64,000 nucleotides of DNA from Bedellia somnulentella (taxonomy: Eukaryota > Arthropoda > Insecta > Lepidoptera > Bedelliidae): contig OY755187.1 of NCBI GenBank assembly GCA_963576735.1, positions 13,640,001-13,704,000 on the forward strand, read 5' to 3'. This document shows, one piece after another, positions 11,811 through 23,606 of this stretch; the stretch's first letter is position 1, and each line of letters begins with the position of its first letter. Below the pieces are notes generated by a model. That model worked only from the letters and a program-made list of their open reading frames with translations, was not told where the DNA came from and made no database searches. A program made the translations under genes and the position numbers.

Positions 11811-13840
11811 CTACTTTTTTATTAATACATCTTGTATATTTATTAATCCACATGCTATTAATATAACCTCATCCATAATAGAGATTAAATGGTGGTCAAC
11901 ACAAGCATGAGGAAGTAATATGTGGAATTCTGTCAGCCTATTTATAACACGTTCCACATGAATTCTCAATGCTGCTATTCTTTTTGATTGTTCCACTTCT
12001 TCTTTGGTACAAGGGGTAGACTTGAAAACAGAAGGAGGCCGTATAAGGAGAACAATTTTTATTCTCTAATAAATGTGATAAATCTTTGAAGCCCCTGTCT
12101 GCCATAACTGCAGTATTAGGTTGTAAATAATTAGGAAAACCACACTCTTCCACTATAATTACATCCGTTGCCCTGCCACCATATCCATCAGAAATAAAAT
12201 TTACTAATCCATCAGGTGTACAAGAAATTAAATACTTCAATGTGTTACATTTTTTGTATTGTGACCAAGTTAGTGACTGGTGGACTGCATTTGATGGTTT
12301 TTCAATTTGTATTTCGAGGCAATCAATGATAGAAACAACATGAGAATATCTGGCCCTGAATACTATAGGTAATTTTTTTAAAATTTCTGCAGATGTTGAC
12401 CATACAATCAAGTCTTTCAGTTTCAATGCCAATAAAGGTACACTTTTTGAAAAAATTCTACTTATTGTACTTTGCGTATATCCAAATTGCAGGGCTAATA
12501 TACTGAAAGACTCATTCAATTTTAATTACTTCAAAGTAATCAGAATATCTATAGTTGGTAATGGAATAGTTTCACTTAGTAATTATATTAAATAATATGA
12601 CTTTTTTGGTAAACCTATTAACATTTTAGGTTCCATTTCTATAGATATTTGCATACAAGTGCGCATTTGACTTTTAAATTTTGTTTCAGTATGTAAACTA
12701 TTCTCGACAATCTAGCTTGATTCTGGTGAACTTGTTTCTGGTTCAAAAGATGATGATAACGTTGAAGGTTGAGCGGAAGAGATTGATGCAATATCAGTAG
12801 AAAGATTTTCATGGAATAATATTCTTTTAATTTGAGCTATTTTTAAAGGAGATGTTGATACTTCTTTACTAGGTATAGGAAATGGAGATACCGCTTTTTG
12901 TCTTGGCACACAAATTTACATTAACACCTTTACTCCTGTAATAGATTTTACTATTCACTTGAACAGCTTTGTCAACATACATCTTCTCAGTAGATAATGA
13001 AGTGCTGCAACCAGCTTCACAGAGGTTTTTCATTTCTATATCTTCTATGTTCACCTGAGATGAAGATGCACTTGTACTTGCTTCCATCTGATCAATTTGT
13101 GACAAATCAGTTAGCTTTGTAGTGCTAACACTTTGTTTAGCGGGTGGTGCGGATAAAGCTTCTTCAATTATTTCTTTATGTTTTCTCTTTTTGTAAGCTT
13201 TTCTCTCCAACGATGGCTGGGTTTCAGTATCCTTTTGACATTGGAATTTGTGAGGTAGGATACCTTTCTTCAATCTTAATACAGTTTTGTGTTTTTCTTG
13301 CAAATTCATTATTTTGTACTCAATATAATTAGCTGTATCCTCTTCTAACTGAAAAACAAAAAATAAAACATGAAATTAAATGTGAAACGGATAAATAGTG
13401 CATATAAGAGTTTTTAAAATAATATTAGTTTGCAATAGGCATTCTTGTGCACAAATATATTGAAATTCTAGAATTATGTTCAGTGTCACTGGGTTTCAGT
13501 CAGTCAAGTGGTCGTAATTGTACCAAACCTTTGAACATAGGGCCTTTTTCAAGCAAGGTTGAAATGCAAGAGGTTATAATGTGGGCACTAGCAAAGTTTA
13601 GCAGATAAATAAACAATTTGTACATAAAATGGAATGAATACTTACGTCTAAATGGTCTTCACAACAATATAAACATGTTGATGGAGATATCATGTCTCTT
13701 TTCATGATTCTACACCATTTTTTCCTTACTGCAGCACCTCTTGGTACAAGAAAAAACACTTTATTTGGTGCATTTTTATTTGTATTTTTACATAAGGGCA
13801 CGATACAGTACTTGAAAGTTGGTTTACTGCACTCCTGCAT
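11811..13840 (-). pseudogene. THAP-DDE transposase of the ISL2EU element
   Basis: Exon 1 (13840-13646) encodes a THAP zinc finger: CIVPLCKN, a central KKWCRI and CCEDHLD. The donor at 13645 is GTAAGT and the acceptor lies just before exon 2 at 13348. Exon 2 has a Ser-rich linker, then an ECR-like helix-turn-helix stretch (FGYTQSTISRIF) and the DDE_Tnp_4 core: IIDCLEIQIEKPS (Asp), SDGYGGRATD, MADRGF (Asp) and RIHVERVINRL (Glu). All three catalytic residues are visible. The frame is disturbed near 12905, by stops around 12540-12620 and by a shift near 12045. It would bind the terminal repeats and cut and paste the element. Confidence 0.75.
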
Positions 13841-14098
13841 TGTGTAATTGAAATAAAACAAAATAATTTCATAAAATAGAGGCCGAAACACGTTTGTGGC
13901 TATTTACTAGTTGATTGCTATTATAGACTTTGACGTCACGTCAAGCGCGCCAAAATGACGGTCGTTTAAAATGATGAAATCAGCCTACTATTTTAAAACT
14001 ATTTATTTCGAGCTAAATTTCGTTTTTTTTTGCTGTTTTTTTTTACGTTCATATAATGATGTAAATTATCATTTAAAAAAATACACGCATATTCCCTA

Positions 14099-14808
14099 TG
14101 GTCTAAAGATATCGTGGAATTCGTGGATGATTTCAGACGCGGAATGCTTTCAGTAAAGCGATCCATGGGAAAGTTTAATTCTGTTGGCTGTGATTTGGCT
14201 CTAGAGCAGTCGCAGAATCGGTCTTCGGCCGTAACTGGAGGCCTGATTGGTATAACTCAAAATAAAGAAGCGATGCAACAGTGGATACTTCTATATCCCT
14301 TCAAAAACTCAATTCATTCCACACTACCGTCATATCTTGGAATGCAAACAGATGCTGCAGGTGATATTGATTCAAGGGTACATACTGAGTGGAGTGAATC
14401 AAGGATCGCTAGAGATGAAAAAGATATTTAAAATATTATTTCGATTTTGAATGACTTTAATCCATTTAAATCTAATGGGGAGAACAATGCACTCCACAAT
14501 ATACATACTGGTGCTTTGGCTGATAAAGATACCTCAGAATGTCTTCTTAATATCAAAGAATCGGGAGAACGTCTGATTAAAGATTTTGATAAAGCACGTT
14601 TTGAATTAAAACAAAAAAGTGTATTTGATACCATAACAAGAAATAAATTTTTAAACTTCAATTTCCAACCTACCAAAAGCAAGGTGACAAGTTCTAATAA
14701 ACAATATCAAGATACAAAAGATGTTACAGATGTTCAACAATCATTCATGTTAGCTTCTCAACGTGAAAGGAACACTTCGACTGAACGTTTCACACTGAGA
14801 GGAACTCC
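14099..14808 (+). pseudogene. Element X protein, middle part
   Basis: Continues the X protein after the ISL2EU insertion: VKRSMGKFN, CDLALEQSQNR and GLIGITQN (a block typical of this family), then an acidic helical stretch, ending at ERFTLRGTP. A stop at 14429-14431 and a frame change separate the two halves. Homology ends at ACTCC (14804-14808). The next residues expected for the family start right after another ACTCC at 31052-31056. Confidence 0.6.
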
Positions 14809-15118
14809 GTTTATTAAGGATAAGATATACTATAAAAGGAATATTGAGTTTTACAAATATTTCCAGAGTATATTAAAGTATTTTGTTTCAACGGTTTTTT
14901 TAGGCCAGTATTTTTCTCTATTTTACACATTTATAACATTAAAACTAACCTCAGTATAACTAAGTACTGCATTAATAAGTTATATTTCTTCTTATCTTCT
15001 TATATTTTCCTAGATATACTCTTATCATAAAATATAACCTTAAATTAGTCAATAAGTTATCTAGTAAATAAAACCTAGTTACACAATATCAAGTACCATT
15101 AGCTTAGAAATAGTTAAA

Positions 15119-16150
15119 ATGCCTACTCGCAGTGAAACTATTAGTAATTTAGAAAAGAAGTTAAATTCAGCCCTTTTAGAATTAAAAAAATCAAAAGAAA
15201 ATACCATAAAATTGTTAGAAGAACGTGAGGATAGTGAGCAAGAAATTAACAATATTATTAAAACCAATTCTTGTTTAAGGAAACAACTTGTTGATATGGA
15301 TGCAGAGCTACAAGATAGCATAGCCCAAAGGATGGCCCTGCAAAGAGATGTTAGTTTGCACCAAGATAGCTATGATTTTCATGAAGCAGCACTTAAAGAG
15401 ATACAATTGTTAAAAACACAACTAGCAGGAGCTGAATTAGAACTTCATACATTAAGGAGTAACAAATCTGAGGAGAACTCAATTATGCTACAGCACATGT
15501 ATGATAGTATTATTCATATGCCAACTATAGACTTAACTACTCCGGTAAAGGAAGAAAAACCCCTACCTATTGTGAACATAAAAAGTTCAAAAAAGTTAAA
15601 AAAGTACCTTAAACTTAAAAGAATTGTAAGGAATCATGTTAAAAAACTTAATAAACTAAGGTGTAGTCAACATCATGAGATGAAGTTTAAGTTAAATAGG
15701 TTAGAACAACTATGTAGTGATTATGAACTTCCTCTAGACAATAATAAAGTTAAAATTAGCCATGATAGTAATAAGATTATAGAATTAGAAAAATCTCTTC
15801 AAGATATAACATTAAAGTATCATAATAGTCACTTAGAGACGCAAAGCTACATAGAAGGATTAGAAGAAATTATAGAGTTAAGTAAAGAAAATATAAAAAC
15901 AGTAGAAACGCTATCTGGTTTTTGCAATAAGTGTGACAGTGTAAGTACTGTCATAAATGATGTATCTCCTGAAAATAGAAATAATATGGTTAAGCCCACT
16001 TTTGCCTACAATAGAAGTGTGTCGACTCAGAGGACTTTAGTCTTCTCCGATTCTCTTGGTGTTAACATTGGCCATCATTTAAACAAAGAATTTACATTTA
16101 TTTTCAAAGAATTTATTTTGTCACATTCACTTAATATTACGCTAAGATAA
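15119..16150 (+). CDS. Coiled-coil protein, possible LINE ORF1
   Basis: An intact 343-codon frame starts at an ATG in a good context. Residues 1-120 and 205-265 are heptad-rich Glu/Lys/Leu coiled coil. A basic patch (KKLKKYLKLKRIVRNHVKKLNKL) lies in between. Residues ~268-274 have a Cys-x-x-Cys pair, and near 306 comes TLVFSDSLGVNIG, which resembles the opening Gly-Asp-Ser motif of an SGNH esterase as found in ORF1 of some CR1/L2-like LINEs. It then runs out after ~30 residues, so the esterase part is cut off. No reverse transcriptase follows. It could instead be an unrelated coiled-coil gene. Confidence 0.45.
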   Translation: MPTRSETISNLEKKLNSALLELKKSKENTIKLLEEREDSEQEINNIIKTNSCLRKQLVDMDAELQDSIAQRMALQRDVSLHQDSYDFHEAALKEIQLLKTQLAGAELELHTLRSNKSEENSIMLQHMYDSIIHMPTIDLTTPVKEEKPLPIVNIKSSKKLKKYLKLKRIVRNHVKKLNKLRCSQHHEMKFKLNRLEQLCSDYELPLDNNKVKISHDSNKIIELEKSLQDITLKYHNSHLETQSYIEGLEEIIELSKENIKTVETLSGFCNKCDSVSTVINDVSPENRNNMVKPTFAYNRSVSTQRTLVFSDSLGVNIGHHLNKEFTFIFKEFILSHSLNITLR

Positions 16151-16402
16151 CACTTGTGTGGATTAAATACGCACTAATATACAATTTACAACCATTTATG
16201 GTTTATTTCTATGCTTTTTAACAATTATAGCCAAATTTAAATAGCAAAGCACGAATCAGATATTATTTCGATCTACCCGAGTTGATCTGATTCATTAATG
16301 AATTAAGTATGTTGTTTGTGATGTATGCCTATAAATAAGTATTCTTGACGACCCTACATTTAAAAAAAAATACAACGTCTTAAGAATACAAATAATTAAA
16401 TT

Positions 16403-16650
16403 GAGTTGGGTGGCACAGTGATTAGTAACTCTGTCTTTTGTGTCGAAGGTCCTGGGTTCGGTCTCCGACCGGGGTAGATATTTGTTTAATCATAGATAAG
16501 TAGTTGTTCTCAGGTTTTTGATGTGCTGAAATTGGCAATAGGCTCACCCGCTATTACATTAGGTTTCTAAACATCTCTGCCTACTCATAAGGGGTACAGT
16601 AGTAGAAGGCGTGTGTGCGCGCGCGTGTATGTGTGTGTGTGTGTGTGACT
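16403..16650 (+). mobile_element. tRNA-derived SINE with CA/TG microsatellite tail
   Basis: The head has an A-box-like gggtggcacagtg and a B box (GGTTCGGTCTCC) 40-50 nt later, followed by a body with ctctgcctact, a motif shared with fragments at 47551 and 60700. It ends in a (TG)n/(CG)n microsatellite at about 16610-16646. Confidence 0.55.
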
Positions 16651-16939
16651 ATGTGCATGTATATGTGTAAATGGGTACTCAAGAAATCTTGAATGCGTTA
16701 AACACAAAAATTATAAATCTACTCAGAGCAGAGATTACAATCTTATGATTAAGAAAAGATGACTGATAAATCTTATAAGTACATCACCTTCACAGTTAAA
16801 AACCATTTAGGCTATATACCTACATAATAATACTCAAAATAAGTACTCAAAAACATGACCCTCCTTCTGACACAGAAATACACAGTCAGGAATACACAGA
16901 CTAGGCTCATTAGCATAAAATATTTTTCCTTTTTATTAA

Positions 16940-17015
16940 ATCTGGAAAGTAGTGGGGAACCCGAGACATCTATTTTGCTAGTCTACCACCGTAACCACTA
17001 GACCAACGAAGCATT
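16940..17015 (-). repeat. tRNA-like SINE head fragment
   Basis: Read on the minus strand it gives an A-box-like tggtctagtggttac and a B-box-like cgggttcccc. Only the head is recognisable. Confidence 0.45.
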
Positions 17016-17432
17016 CAATATTATAATTAAATTCACATCAACACACAATTATCGTCAGCAGTTTTAATGTGAATTGTGAATAGGGTTGCCACCTTTTTTT
17101 AAAGAAATATTTTAAATATTTGTATTTTTTTCAGAACCATGCCAAAATATAATACTTTCGGGAAATTTTGGGAGAAGAATAGTATTAATACACATCCATT
17201 CATTTATCAAGTTTAATCATCATTTACAAATTACAATCCTATAATATCACTTTATTGCACACGGTTACGTTAAAATTTAGCTGATGTTGATACAAAAAGT
17301 ACATCAGTGGAATTAACAATGAAAACAAAGTATTTTTCGTATTTCATTATATTTCTATAATATATTGTATAATTGACCGCAATAAAGTACGATACTATAT
17401 AATCTGGTACAGGTGGCAACCCTAATTGTGAA
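17016..17432. other. AT-rich spacer, nothing recognised
   Basis: No coding frame. Two similar short phrases (ggttgccaccttt and ggtggcaaccct) bracket 17085-17420, possibly the ends of a small hAT-like element, but the inverted repeat is too short to be sure. Confidence 0.3.
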
Positions 17433-17530
17433 GCCGTGGTGGCGCAGCGGCATAAACTCTTGTTACAAAAGTATGATATTTCACGGCGACGCGACGGCGC
17501 ACAGTGGTGCCCGCTCTATACTAAGGTGCG
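17433..17530 (+). repeat. Truncated SINE head
   Basis: Contains tggtggcgcagcggc, an A-box-like SINE start. The rest is lost to adjacent repeats. Confidence 0.35.
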
Positions 17531-17639
17531 ACAAAAATAAAAATATCTGTTTAATGGTTTCAAATGTATTTATTTACGACTAAATAACAATACCATATAC
17601 AAAACAAATGAAAAAACGTTTGTTCTGTTATCAAAAATA

Positions 17640-17852
17640 AAACAAAAAATTTAATCTGTATATAGAAGAAAGTCGTGTTAGTTACACTATTTATAACTCA
17701 ATAACAGCTAAACCGATTTGGCTGAAAATTGGTAGGGAGGTAGCTAAGAACTGGGAGAAGGACGTAGGATACATATCTTTACGCTACATATCGTAGGGGG
17801 TGAGCAGTAAAAATATTTAACATCATCCGTGCGAAGCCGGGGCGGTCCACTA
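17640..17852 (+). mobile_element. Non-autonomous Helitron, 3' part
   Basis: Has the lepidopteran Helitron phrase taaaccgatttggctgaaa and a GC-rich terminal segment gtgcgaagccgggg that ends in CTAG-T near 17852, the expected CTRR terminus of a rolling-circle transposon. No coding capacity. Confidence 0.6.
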
Positions 17853-18125
17853 GTACTATATATATTTAGAATGTGTCACTAAACTAGGATGCTATACATT
17901 TTATACCAAACTAAATATGAGAAAATTAACATAGTTAGTTACCTTCATAATAGCTACGGACCTAGATTTATAAATAACATAATATTGGTATAAGTTATTT
18001 TAGGTAGGTACACAAAAAAAAAACTCTGCTCGTAAAATTACTTCAGTAGTTCCGACAACGCGACGACATTGATATCAACTTTACCCGTGTGACCCAAAAA
18101 TCGTGAACGTAAGGTATTTTTTATG

Positions 18126-18165
18126 ACTAGCTGTTGCCCGCGTCTTTAAAAGTATGGAACTAAAA
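18126..18165 (-). mobile_element. Helitron 3' terminus, minus strand
   Basis: Read on the minus strand it gives gacgcgggcaacagctagt, a Helitron-type GC-rich end terminating in CTAG. Only the end is recognisable. Confidence 0.5.
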
Positions 18166-18484
18166 ATAAATAAAATTAAAACAATTTTAATTTCATTAAG
18201 TTATTACTAAAATGTGTACTAACATTATAGTATATTTTAATGATAGTACTTATAGTGTAGTCAAATGAATTAAATACTTATAAAATATTTAAATGCATAG
18301 TTACATGTAAAACGCTTGTTTCCTTATTAAATAAATAAATACATACGGACATATTATACACAGATCAAGTTAGCCCCAAACTAAGTAAGACTTGTATTAT
18401 GGGATACTAACTCAACGATATATTTAATATTATACAATACACATATAAATAACACCCAAGACTAAGAAACAACATTTACACTCG

Positions 18485-18535
18485 TCACATAAATGATGCT
18501 CTCAGCGGGGATCGAACCCGCAACCTCCTAATAAT
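18485..18535 (-). repeat. tRNA-like SINE head fragment (B box)
   Basis: The minus strand shows gcgggttcgatccccgctg, a perfect B box within a small stem. The rest of the element cannot be delimited. Confidence 0.45.
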
Positions 18536-18601
18536 CTATTTATTTAATCAGACAAAAAATAAATATTTCGTTAGTAAAAATATGCAACCATTTAATTTTT
18601 C

Positions 18602-18790
18602 AAAAGTAATGTAGTAGTGGTGAATAGGGGCTCACAGGTACGCCTACATTGGGTTCACGTGGAGAGCAAAACGTTGGTACTCTGAACACCAGGTGACAAA
18701 GTCACGTGATGTTCAGAAGTATTAGTACCTCTGCCAACCCCTTCGGGGGTTTTCGACGTGAACGTTTATGTTATGTTATGTTATGTGTCT
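18602..18790 (+). mobile_element. SINE family A, 3' part
   Basis: Shares a long near-identical block (gtactctgaacaccaggtg through ccccttcggggg) with 49068-49446 and, inverted, with 52680-53069. It ends in a gttat repeat tail. The 5' head is missing. Confidence 0.75.
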
Positions 18791-19516
18791 ATTAAATATA
18801 TTTGTCATAACTATACAGCAATGTAACCACATAGGTAATTACATAAGCTCACGCGTTTCATTACTCTAGAGGGGTAGACGAATAAGAAGATTTAATCATC
18901 TTTTATAGTTATTTTAAAGGTGGTTAGGACCAGCGGGTTTCTTTTTTACTTTCTACGTGCTTAAAATTTATTATCATTTGGTATACTATTTTACTCTACC
19001 ACACTCTTTTATCTATTGCTTGTGACTGTCGACAGCTACTTTAAACAGTACCTAATTGCGCGCACTAACTTTTTCGTTTTATAAGTTCATTGTTACTAAC
19101 ATTAGATTTAAGGTCTTAATTTTTAAGTTTCTAGGGTGTTGCCTGAAAACCAGCGTACGATATGGTTCCATGTGGTTCCATGTTGTACATTATGCTGAGG
19201 CAGGACCTTTTTGGTAGCATGAAAATCTAGCTTGTATCACTTTATTTTGTTATTTTTTTTATTGTTTACCAAATAAATGATTTTTCTTTCTTTCTTTCTT
19301 TCTTTCAAATTTAGATGTGAATGAATGATACCTACAGCAGCCATGGTTGATCCATTAAGCATTCTAAAAAGAGTAAATTCTATACTGGTTTGACTAAATT
19401 ACCAAATTATAAACTGAGGTGACACGTGTATAATTTTATTGTTCCCCACCACTAGGTAAGAATAAACGCTAGCAGAAACTAAAGCAATAAAGTTCAATAT
19501 AGTGTGATTTTCTTTT
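18791..19516. other. Spacer with a (TTTC)n microsatellite
   Basis: AT-rich with no coding frame. A TTTC tandem run lies at about 19286-19307. Confidence 0.45.
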
Positions 19517-19762
19517 TTGCACACGCATCAGTTTGCATTGTTATATAAAACAGTAATTTACGGAATCGTAACATCCATTTCTGCCTGCGCGCTTCAATCA
19601 AGCAACCATCCTGTTGAACCGTGTGTCGCTACCATACCTCTCCCCGCACCACGCCGCGCCCCGCAGACACCCGTGCCTTGCCACTGCCGCCACCGCCGCC
19701 GCCCACCGCCAGCCTAGTGCCGCCTGCCTAAACTCACTCAGCCGAAGCTCTATCTTTGTAAA

Positions 19763-20801
19763 ATGTTAGTAAGTATTTTTGGTTAGTTTTTATTTTGTAA
19801 TTTAATGTCCTGTCATAAATTTAATTACTTCATCATCAAGTCGTGGGAACCTACTTCAATACTTGTATTATTCACTTTTCAGGTCTGATTCTGAGTGCGA
19901 ATCATTTGTTGTCGCGCAAGACGTCGCCGCCGCCGCAGCGAAGAAGAAGCCAGCAGCGGCAAAGAGGAAGTCGAGCTCAAAAGCAGAAAGTACCTCAAGC
20001 AGTAGCGTCAAGTAAGATCACTACATTATCATTTATTTACTAGAGTAGGTTATTAAAATTTTAATGAGAAATAAGTATGTCAACATGCAAATTTTACCTC
20101 AATCAGTAACATAGATATTTGAATTGATTCTTAAGTTTAGCTAATTTCAAACAGTTATGTTTGGCTATGTAGTGTCGGCATAGAATAACACTACCCCATT
20201 TCTTCTTGGAATTGGGACTTTTAAGGGATTTTTGGGCGATGTGGCTAACCACATTTTTTGGTGATGTCTCTAAGACCCATCACCAAAAACCTTTATTTTA
20301 TCATCTTTTCCCAACTGAAAATTCAAACGTGGTTGAGGAATTTCTAATTCCTTAGCTCTGGCTACCCCTTCTATGGATTTATAGCCGTGAGCATATGTAT
20401 GTATGTGTGCATGTTATGTTTTAAATAAATATTTGTAATGTATGGTATTGATATCTCCAACCAGCCTGCTAGGTGTGTTACATTTTTACTTATATTCTGT
20501 TTACATAAGTAAGTCATCATAAAATTTTAATTAACTAACAATCAAAAATGACTGTGATGTTTAATGTGTGTATTAAGCGAGCAGAGTAAATATATAATTA
20601 TATTATTATATTTTTTTCAGGTCCCAGAAAAAAAACAAAACTGTGGATGTGTTCGGACTCTGCAACGAAAACGAATACAACGATCGTGTGTTGCAGTCGA
20701 AGACTCTACCATCATTTGTCGTGAATCGTGTGGCCAACGGTAACCAGCGCACATACAAGTATTTGCACGATCTACGCGGCCAAAATTATTTGAATGTTTA
20801 A
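19763..20801 (+). CDS. Small three-exon gene, 103-aa Ser/Lys-rich protein of unknown function
   Basis: Proposed exons are 19763-19764, 19883-20011 and 20621-20801. The start codon is split: exon 1 ends in AT (donor GTTAGT) and exon 2 supplies G after TTTTCAG. Exon 2 gives an acidic start (SDSECESFVV) and an Ala/Lys-rich tail. Its donor is GTAAGA. Exon 3 opens after a strong polypyrimidine tract and ends at TAA 20799-20801, followed by AATAAA. All phases agree. The region upstream (19600-19760) is GC-rich, like a promoter or 5' UTR. Codon use is GC-richer than the neighbouring transposons. The product is not recognised. An alternative terminal exon may lie at 23607. It sits inside the 16.2-kb block, which is odd for a host gene. 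Confidence 0.4.
20170..20415 (+). repeat. Dispersed repeat family B (in the intron of the 103-aa gene)
   Basis: Begins tagtgtcggcatagaata and ends at ttatagccgtgagcatatg followed by a tatg microsatellite. Other copies are at 49892-50150 (inverted), 52487-52630, 23975-24050 and 59583-59850. The size and microsatellite tail suggest a SINE. Confidence 0.75.
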
Positions 20802-20933
20802 TTGGTATCTAAACAGAGTAAATAAACAAAAAAATGTATTTTACAAAAAATATATATATTTTTTCCAAAAAAAATAATACAAATTAAAAAAGATCAAGAT
20901 TGCTGTATTCGTACAAAGGAAAACATAATAATG

Positions 20934-23317
20934 TTAAATTTCTTGAGTTTCTTCGTCGCTCTCTGATGAATTTTCGGATAAGTTCGATTTCGCAGATACA
21001 AACATAGCCAAGGTTTCAGGCAAAAATGTTTCTGCTTTCCTTTTTTTCACAGTTCGCATACTACTGAGCAGAGGATCTGAACTGAGAAGGAGGCGATTAA
21101 AAATATCCTGATTACAGTTTATTCTAGAAAATTTCCTCGCAAAATCTTGGCGGTAGCATCTAAAATGTTTGTTGCGAGCCTCAGCTGCTTCCTCAGAAAG
21201 CTGTCCGATTGGTAATAATGCCTTTTCAATTATAACTGCGCCATGGACTAAAATCTTGTGCATTGTTGGCGTCATAGGATGCCAATCGTATAGGTTCACA
21301 TAAATGCGAGCAGTTTCTGAAGCGTATCTTTCATATTTTACGGGATCAATTTTGAACCCGCTTGAAATTGCTTCTAATATGACCTTTAATCTATAAATCA
21401 GCTCGTAACTGATGCCAGTTATTTCAGCGGCTAATCTGGGGTCCTCAAAGAACCTTCTGCTGGTATTTCCATCATTTGTATTACCGAAATTCGATTAAGG
21501 CATATCTATTATTAGACCTGTCTCAGTGCGAAACCTTGCTTGTATTTCTTTTTTGGTTTGTTCTTCTATGTCTTTCTCTTCTTTTGGTTTTCTTTCCCTG
21601 TATTTTTTCACCTGAAGTTTGTAGGCTAAATGTAGAATAGATTCAAATACCCGAATTCGTGCGTGTAACACCGATATGCAGAATTCAAGGGCTGCAAAAT
21701 TCACTTCTCTTGTGTAGTCCAATTTATTAAAATCTTTCGAGGTTGCTCCACAGATGTAGCACCTACTTGTAGACTTCGTACCTGTGGCTGCATTGCAGAC
21801 CTTTCCGTCAACCATAGTCATTATAAAAGTGTGCTTAATTATGAATTTCTTCCCTGCTATATCGACCTCTGTTGGGACTAAAGAGTTGATAGCGCTTTTA
21901 ACCTGTCTTATTTCCTCTTCAGTGACAACATTAGTTTCCTTGATAAAACGGAATCTTATTGGTCGACAGAATCGCGGCGAAGAGGGCGTTGGATTATTCC
22001 ATACAATTTTTTCATTGTCATCTCCACAAACTAATTGAAGGGGCACGAAGCAGCTTTGGAATATGTTTGAATCAGAATCAATATCACTTTCATGCTTTTG
22101 CTTATACTGTGATTGTTGGGACCCATCGCAGCCCCATTTATTAATTATAGTTAAGTTTTCACGCTCTTGCTCCTTTAAAGTTATCAATACCTCTTCTAGG
22201 TATTCCGATAAACGCCTAACGGTAACATCCATTAGAGGCTGTAACTGAGCTTCGGCACTGGTACTCGTTACTGTACACGATTCTTGAGGTGGGTAACATT
22301 TCTTCTTGGCTTTTTGTAAGGCACTATAGCACGGAAAAAACTTCTTATTGGTCTTTCTTATAATGTCGTACTGTCCTTGTGTCAAATCGGCATCTATAAA
22401 CATTTGCAAAGCTTGCATTGGTGTCAAGGAGAGGTACTCTTTACTTAATTTGGTAAGATGAAATGCCTTTTTATATTTAGTTGCACGTGTTGGAGTACTA
22501 GTGATATCTTTTAGGACGTTTGATGCATCTTTCTTACCAGATTTCCCCAACTCCACTTTCGCAGCATGTATTATGATCTCCTTTTCCAAATTTGAACGAA
22601 GTTTTTCAGTCTTGCGCCTTTTACTCCTCTCACTTGCGTCTTCAAATAATTTGGATGGTCGACCTGGCCGTTTATGTGAAGTTTTAACAACCGGTATTTC
22701 AAAAGTACCTTCTAGCCAAGACCGGTTGTATTTTATAAAATTGTCTTCTTTATAATGAGCTTTGGTCCACCTTTGTTTTAGTTCTGATTTAAAATAGGCA
22801 AAACCACGTTTTAAATTAAGAATTTGGTCTTCATTGTAACCGTCACATGATAAAAGTTTACCCTTAAGATAGTTTAATCTGGCATCTAAATTAGGCAAAT
22901 TTTCTTTCTTCATGAGATCAAACAAGTATTGTCGGGTAACAATCCTTACTCCTGACGTACCCACTGAACCTAAAACAAACAAACACTATGTTAAAAAACG
23001 CTAACAAATATTTTCATTTTTAGACGATGTTTCGCTGAATGTCTTTAATCCCTTAAAACAGTATTTATCCGGACGTTTCCGGAGATGTTTTTGATAGTAT
23101 TTATAAACTAAAAGATCAAATAATAACCTATAATAAAAATTATACCCCGATCTACCCCGATACATTAACAAAAACACTAGCAAAGAAAAAATATTGAAGG
23201 AAATTACGGTATAAAAATTAGTCATTTTATTATAAAAAAAACGAATGTAGTTTGATGGTTGATCATAACTTTATTCAGATAATTTGTAAGTCTCTTACCT
23301 TGTTCATCAGAATCCAT
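20934..23317 (-). pseudogene. Transib (RAG1-core-like) transposase
   Basis: Exon 1 is 23317-23299 (MDSDEQ, donor GTAAGA). Exon 2 starts at 22969 after TTGTTTTAG and runs in one frame to the stop at 20934. The only lesion is a TAA at 21497-21495. Motifs in order: an AT-hook-like RPGRPSK, WGCDGSQQSQYKQ (first Asp), MVDGKVCNA (second Asp), CYICGATS, HARIRVFESILHL, GNTNDGNTSRRFF just after the stop, MHKILVHG and LPIGQLSEEAAEARN (Glu). This is the Transib/RAG1 DDE order. Full length would be about 680 residues. No CAC-type inverted ends could be placed, so the element limits are unknown. Confidence 0.75.
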
Positions 23318-23606
23318 CACTTTCAATTAGAAAAAAGAACTTGATAACATAAAAAAATCACTTTGAAAATTTAATGTTTACAAGAGCGCCGAGAACAGAT
23401 ACGTACACTAGGTGAAACGGTCTAATTCCGACTGATGCTACCTGAGCGGGGCGCGCGGTGGCTCTTGATAAAGCATGGGGTATTGTTACTTGGTTTGTAC
23501 TCTGTTCCGGGAACTCGTTTTTATGAATGTTATTGTTATTTTAATAATGGGACTTTTGGCCGCGTAGATCGTCGTAATACTTGTATGTGCAGCGACGGGT
23601 CGTCAG

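Larger units (their letters stand above)
8891..14096. mobile_element. ISL2EU-type DNA transposon
   Basis: Both ends show the inverted repeat GGGAATATGCGT (8891-8902 and 14085-14096), with TA on either side (8889-8890 and 14097-14098) as a 2-bp target duplication. A second inverted pair (tgacgtcaaagtctataat at about 9083 and its complement at about 13919) lies inside. It holds two divergent intron-containing genes: a YqaJ exonuclease on the plus strand and a THAP-DDE transposase on the minus strand, the combination I recall for ISL2EU. It interrupts the element X coding frame. Confidence 0.7.

Noticed and set aside
19762..19773. Start ATGTTA followed by the stronger donor GTAAGT
   Set aside because: Joining to exon 2 gives GTC TGA, an immediate stop; the AT|G join keeps the frame open.
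21784..22755. Plus-strand ORFs over the Transib gene
   Set aside because: Antisense to a long motif-bearing transposase frame; no independent support.
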